Source: Planctomycetota bacterium (GTDB taxonomy: Bacteria; Planctomycetota; Phycisphaerae; Sedimentisphaerales; Anaerobacaceae). Taken from it: a stretch of DNA of 7,738 nucleotides. Of this stretch, positions 4,912 through 7,738 are shown piece after piece. The first letter of the stretch is position 1. Each line of letters begins with the position of its first letter. The stretch covers positions 1-7,738 of the forward strand of contig QNBZ01000050.1 of assembly GCA_003644295.1 (NCBI GenBank), in the 5' to 3' direction. The notes below the pieces were generated by a model. The model worked only from the letters and a program-made list of their open reading frames with translations. It did not search any database and had not been told where the DNA came from. The translations under genes and the position numbers were made by a program.

Positions 4912-5310
4912 TTAACCGGAATTGTCGGCACGGTCGCGCGCCTCCGGCTTGGGGACTTCTTTAACCGGTCTTTTGGGTTGTTCGATACCCAGGGCCTTTT
5001 CGATTCTTGTCATTCTTACCGAAAGCTCCGTCAGTTTATTGTCAACGGAATCTAATTTCCTGACAATGCCTCGAACATCGGCGCCGATTCTGTCCAGATT
5101 TCTTTCGGTTACATCCATATACCGATTCATTATGCGTTCATAGGCGTCTATAGCACGTGCAGCATCAGTTCTATATTCCGGTATGGTAATTTCCGGCTTG
5201 ACCTCGTAATCGACGCCCTGAATTGATGTGGAAGACCAAACCACGATTATGAGGGCAGCCAGCCCTGCCGTAACGACCAATAAGGTTTTGTTCATTTTTG
5301 TCTTCAGCAT
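4912..5310 (-). CDS. Membrane-anchored coiled-coil protein, unknown function
   Basis: This is the only minus-strand gene. The 132-residue product has an N-terminal hydrophobic anchor (about residues 9-26, LLVVTAGLAALIIVVW) after a short Lys-rich start, giving a single membrane pass with the rest probably outside the cytoplasm. Residues about 45-110 are amphipathic and heptad-like (ITIPEYRTDAARAIDAYERI, then VRKLDSVDNKLTELSVRMTR), predicting a coiled coil; the tail is Pro/Lys/Glu-rich and likely disordered. I do not recognise a family. The ATG at 5310 has a weak GGACGG upstream; the ATG at 5295 (MNKTLLVV) would give an equally good anchor, so the start is uncertain. It converges with the zinc-ribbon gene. 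The + strand frames over this region are less protein-like. Confidence 0.65.
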   Translation of the reverse strand: MLKTKMNKTLLVVTAGLAALIIVVWSSTSIQGVDYEVKPEITIPEYRTDAARAIDAYERIMNRYMDVTERNLDRIGADVRGIVRKLDSVDNKLTELSVRMTRIEKALGIEQPKRPVKEVPKPEARDRADNSG

Positions 5311-5382
5311 AATAACCGTCCAATTAAATAATTAGTTCCAAATATCATTATCGGCAAGCCGCAAGGCGATATTTACCTTTTT

Positions 5383-5405
5383 CTTTGCCCCTTTGTGTCT
5401 CTGCC
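5383..5405 (+). repeat. Partial copy of the CTTTGTCCCTTTGTG repeat
   Basis: CTTTGCCCCTTTGTG followed by TCTCTGCC closely resembles the right arm of the palindromic repeat at 2463-2496 (CTTTGTCCCTTTGTGCCTG). It lies in the 185-nt gap between the minus-strand gene and ftsW, with no visible matching left arm. The two places likely share a dispersed repeat family. Confidence 0.45.
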
Positions 5406-5495
5406 AATTTTTATCGTTTTCACTAATTTTTACTGAAATCACCCTGAACAAGCCGAAAATACACTTGTAAGCAGTGCTAATTCTATCGAGTTCAA

Positions 5496-6659
5496 GTGAT
5501 TACGACGACAAATGACAATCCGCTCGCAGGTTATATTGCGATGGTCGTCATTCTTTTGATGGCTGTTGGCACGGTCTTTGTCTTCTCCGCTGCTGCCAAT
5601 GTCGGCCAGGAACCTGACTTACATCGTTTCTACAACTTCCCGGGCTTACGTCGAATCCTGTTTTTCCCACTGGCAGTTGTAATTATGTATGCCGTTTCAT
5701 ACATTGATTATCGCCGTTTAAGCTTAACTATCGGCTGGCTGAAATCACCAGCCGGCTACTTATTAGTTATTAGTATAACGCTACTCATACTCGTTTTATT
5801 CCCGCAGTTCGGCGCCGAGATAAACCGTGCCCGCCGATGGCTGCGGATACCCGTTGGTCAGATAGCGGTCAGCTTTCAGCCGTCCGAGTTGGCAAAATGG
5901 TCGCTTGTTCTTTTTCTGGCTGGCTTTTGCGACAGGTTCAGTGATAGTATGAAGTTGTACTGGAAGCGATTTGTCCCGCTCTGTCTGGTCGTAGCTATGA
6001 TAGTGGGACTGATAATTGTCGAGGACTTCGGCACGGCGGCGTTTGTGGCATTTGTGGCGTTTGTGATGTTCATAATTGCCGGCGTAAAATGGTGGCACAT
6101 TTTAACCCCATTGCCATTTGTTGCGGTTGCTTTTCTTACGGCCGTGATTCGCTCACCGAGCCGAGTGCAACGGATTGCGGCGTTTCTCAATCCTCAGAAG
6201 TGGGCAGGTTCGGCTGCTTATCAGGCGAATCAGTCGCTGATTGCCCTCGGCTCCGGCGGACTGTTCGGCAAAGGTCTCGGCAGAGGAATTTGCAAATACG
6301 GCCATTTACCGGAAGACACGACAGATTTTATTTTCGCTATCATTGGCGAAGAACTCGGCTTCGTTGGAACGGCGACGGTCATCGGATTATTTATTGTATT
6401 TGTCTGGCTGGGAATTTTGCTGGTTTGCCGCTGCCGAGACCGGTTCGGCCAGCTTTTGACAGCCGGAATTGTTCTGACAATCGCTATCCAGGCGGCTGTC
6501 AATATCGGCGTAGTAACGGTTGTACTGCCGACCAAAGGCATACCGCTGCCGTTTGTAAGTGCCGGCGGAACGAGTATGCTGCTATCAGCCGCAGCAGTCG
6601 GCGTACTGCTAAATATAGCAAAACAATCCAGCAGACAACCGTTGGAGACAGAAGCATAA
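5496..6659 (+). CDS. ftsW: Septal peptidoglycan glycosyltransferase FtsW (SEDS family)
   Basis: The 387-residue product has the roughly ten membrane helices and length of FtsW. Conserved parts are RARRWLRIP (111-119), FQPSELAK (127-134), EDFGTA (176-181), GKGLGRG (258-264), LPEDTTDFIFAIIGEELG (271-288) and PTKGIPLPFVSAGGTS (345-360). Asp277 in TTDF aligns with the putative catalytic Asp of SEDS enzymes. FtsW polymerises lipid II into glycan strands at the septum with its partner class B PBP. The start is a GTG; an in-frame TAA at 5478 leaves no earlier start, and the Shine-Dalgarno sequence is weak. The stop overlaps the murG start by one base. RodA is the alternative, but the murG linkage favours FtsW. 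A 9-bp repeat at 6039-6065 encodes AFV three times within one helix. Confidence 0.93.
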   Translation: MITTTNDNPLAGYIAMVVILLMAVGTVFVFSAAANVGQEPDLHRFYNFPGLRRILFFPLAVVIMYAVSYIDYRRLSLTIGWLKSPAGYLLVISITLLILVLFPQFGAEINRARRWLRIPVGQIAVSFQPSELAKWSLVLFLAGFCDRFSDSMKLYWKRFVPLCLVVAMIVGLIIVEDFGTAAFVAFVAFVMFIIAGVKWWHILTPLPFVAVAFLTAVIRSPSRVQRIAAFLNPQKWAGSAAYQANQSLIALGSGGLFGKGLGRGICKYGHLPEDTTDFIFAIIGEELGFVGTATVIGLFIVFVWLGILLVCRCRDRFGQLLTAGIVLTIAIQAAVNIGVVTVVLPTKGIPLPFVSAGGTSMLLSAAAVGVLLNIAKQSSRQPLETEA

Positions 6660-7738
6660 TGGGCTGCAAAAGTTTTTTCTTCGCCGGCGGCGGAACAGGG
6701 GGGCATATCTATCCCGCTGTCGCCATAGCTGAACAGATAATCAAACTTCAACCAGATACTCAAATATACTTCTTCGTCAGTACCCGCAGCATCGATTCGC
6801 AAATCCTCTCGAAAACCAATTTCAAATACACGCAACTGCCAGCTCAAAGTTTTTCCATTCGTCCATCGCAAATAATGAGCTTTTGCAGTTCGTTCTTAAA
6901 AAGTTACCAAATTGCAAAACGAGCGATTGCCAAAAGTAAAAATCCGGCAGTTATCGGAGTCGGCGGGTTCGTAGCAGCGCCGGTGTGCTTGGCGGCACAC
7001 AAAAGCAATGTGCCTATTGCGCTTTTGAACGTCGATATTGTGCCAGGCCGGGCAAATAAAATCACCGCACGCTGGGCAAGAGAGACATTTGTACAGTTCG
7101 AGGAAACAAAAGAATACTTCGCTAAACACAAAGCGAAAGTCAGTGTCCTCGGCTGTCCACTGCGGAACGGCTTTGAAAATCCGCAGCCGGATAAAGTGAT
7201 AGAGCAATTAGGTCTTGATAGAAATAAAAACATTTTGCTTATAACCGGCGCATCGAGCGGCTCGGAAAATATTAACGAGGCGGTATGTTCGCTGCTGGAC
7301 AGATTAGCCGGTTTTGCTGATGATTGGCAGCTCATTCATCTGACGGGCATTGGTAATTACGAGAAGGTCAAAGAAAAGTATGCCGGCGCCAAAATCGGCT
7401 ATAAGGTTTTGCGATACTTCGATGATATGGCTGATTTATTATCCGCTTCGGCTCTGGTAATTGGCAGAAGCGGCGCCGTCAGCGTAGCTGAATACGCAGC
7501 AGCGGCTGTGCCGAGTATCTGTATGCCTTATCCGTATCATAAGGACAGGCATCAGTATTTGAATGCTGGCAAATTAGTTGAGGCGGGAGCTGGGATTATC
7601 GTGGATGATTTGCCGGACGCCAAAGAACGAATTGGGTGGCTGTGGGAAGAATTAGAGCCGTTGTTGAAAGATTGCGAGAAGCGAGAGGAAATGAAAAACG
7701 CTTGCCGGCAAATTGCTGTCAAAGATGCAGCTTCCAAA
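6659..7738 (+). CDS. murG: UDP-GlcNAc transferase MurG, truncated by the window end
   Basis: The frame stays open from ATG 6659 (TAATG overlap with ftsW, GGAG at 6644-6647) to the right edge, 360 residues, close to the family's full length. MurG transfers GlcNAc from UDP-GlcNAc to lipid I, making lipid II at the inner face of the membrane. The glycine-rich loop GGGTGGHIYPAVAIA (10-24) with the conserved His16, the second G-loop GVGGFVAAPVCLAA (100-113), and the donor-binding signature RSGAVSVAEYAAAAVP (270-285) with PYHKDRHQYLNAGKL (292-306) are all present. Two motifs diverge from E. coli: HEQN is replaced by LNVD (123-126), and GGSQGA by TGASSGS (196-202). The first Gln of the DRQQ motif is His. 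These may be lineage variants. The stop codon lies beyond the window. Confidence 0.93.
   Translation, partial: MGCKSFFFAGGGTGGHIYPAVAIAEQIIKLQPDTQIYFFVSTRSIDSQILSKTNFKYTQLPAQSFSIRPSQIMSFCSSFLKSYQIAKRAIAKSKNPAVIGVGGFVAAPVCLAAHKSNVPIALLNVDIVPGRANKITARWARETFVQFEETKEYFAKHKAKVSVLGCPLRNGFENPQPDKVIEQLGLDRNKNILLITGASSGSENINEAVCSLLDRLAGFADDWQLIHLTGIGNYEKVKEKYAGAKIGYKVLRYFDDMADLLSASALVIGRSGAVSVAEYAAAAVPSICMPYPYHKDRHQYLNAGKLVEAGAGIIVDDLPDAKERIGWLWEELEPLLKDCEKREEMKNACRQIAVKDAASK

Noticed and set aside
6230..6871. Long minus-strand open frame of 213 codons across ftsW and murG
   Set aside because: It is the antisense shadow of two clearly recognised genes and its peptide is Ser/Pro/Thr-rich without family features.

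Overview
The window looks like a chromosomal segment of a flagellated bacterium of moderate GC, most likely a planctomycete of the Phycisphaerae/Sedimentisphaerales type. That guess rests on three things: a short zinc-ribbon protein with a tail style I associate with planctomycetes, an in-frame repeat insertion of the kind seen in those genomes, and flagellar genes mixed with small orphan proteins. It is inference, not proof. All genes are on the + strand except one at 4912-5310.

Region 1 (1-3528) is a tightly packed flagellar block. It runs: the last codons of flhA, a small two-helix membrane protein, the flagellar sigma factor fliA (sigma-28), a basic small protein, a CxC small protein, a coiled-coil lipoprotein, a CsgG/TolB-N-like lipoprotein and, after a 153-nt gap, a FlgM-like anti-sigma factor. 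The genes from 199 to 3108 overlap or lie within about 45 nt of each other, so they are probably one operon. Sigma factor and putative anti-sigma factor bracket four proteins without a clear name. The two lipoproteins are reminiscent of the outer-membrane flagellar proteins FlgO/FlgP/FlgT of other bacteria, and this is the best candidate in the window for an undescribed flagellar module. The second lipoprotein gene carries an AT tandem repeat and a large imperfect palindrome inserted in frame between its start codon and its signal peptide.

Region 2 (3529-5495) is a patchwork. It holds a structured segment ending in a convincing intrinsic terminator (3611-3670), an HPP-family membrane protein, about 500 bases without a convincing gene (4200-4697), a 66-residue zinc-ribbon protein, and a convergent minus-strand gene for a membrane-anchored coiled-coil protein. 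A second, partial copy of the pyrimidine-rich repeat lies upstream of that minus-strand gene.

Region 3 (5496-7738) is the start of a peptidoglycan/division operon. A full-length ftsW (SEDS glycosyltransferase) overlaps by one base with murG, which runs off the right edge of the window. FtsW polymerises the lipid II that MurG makes, so these two genes act in consecutive steps.
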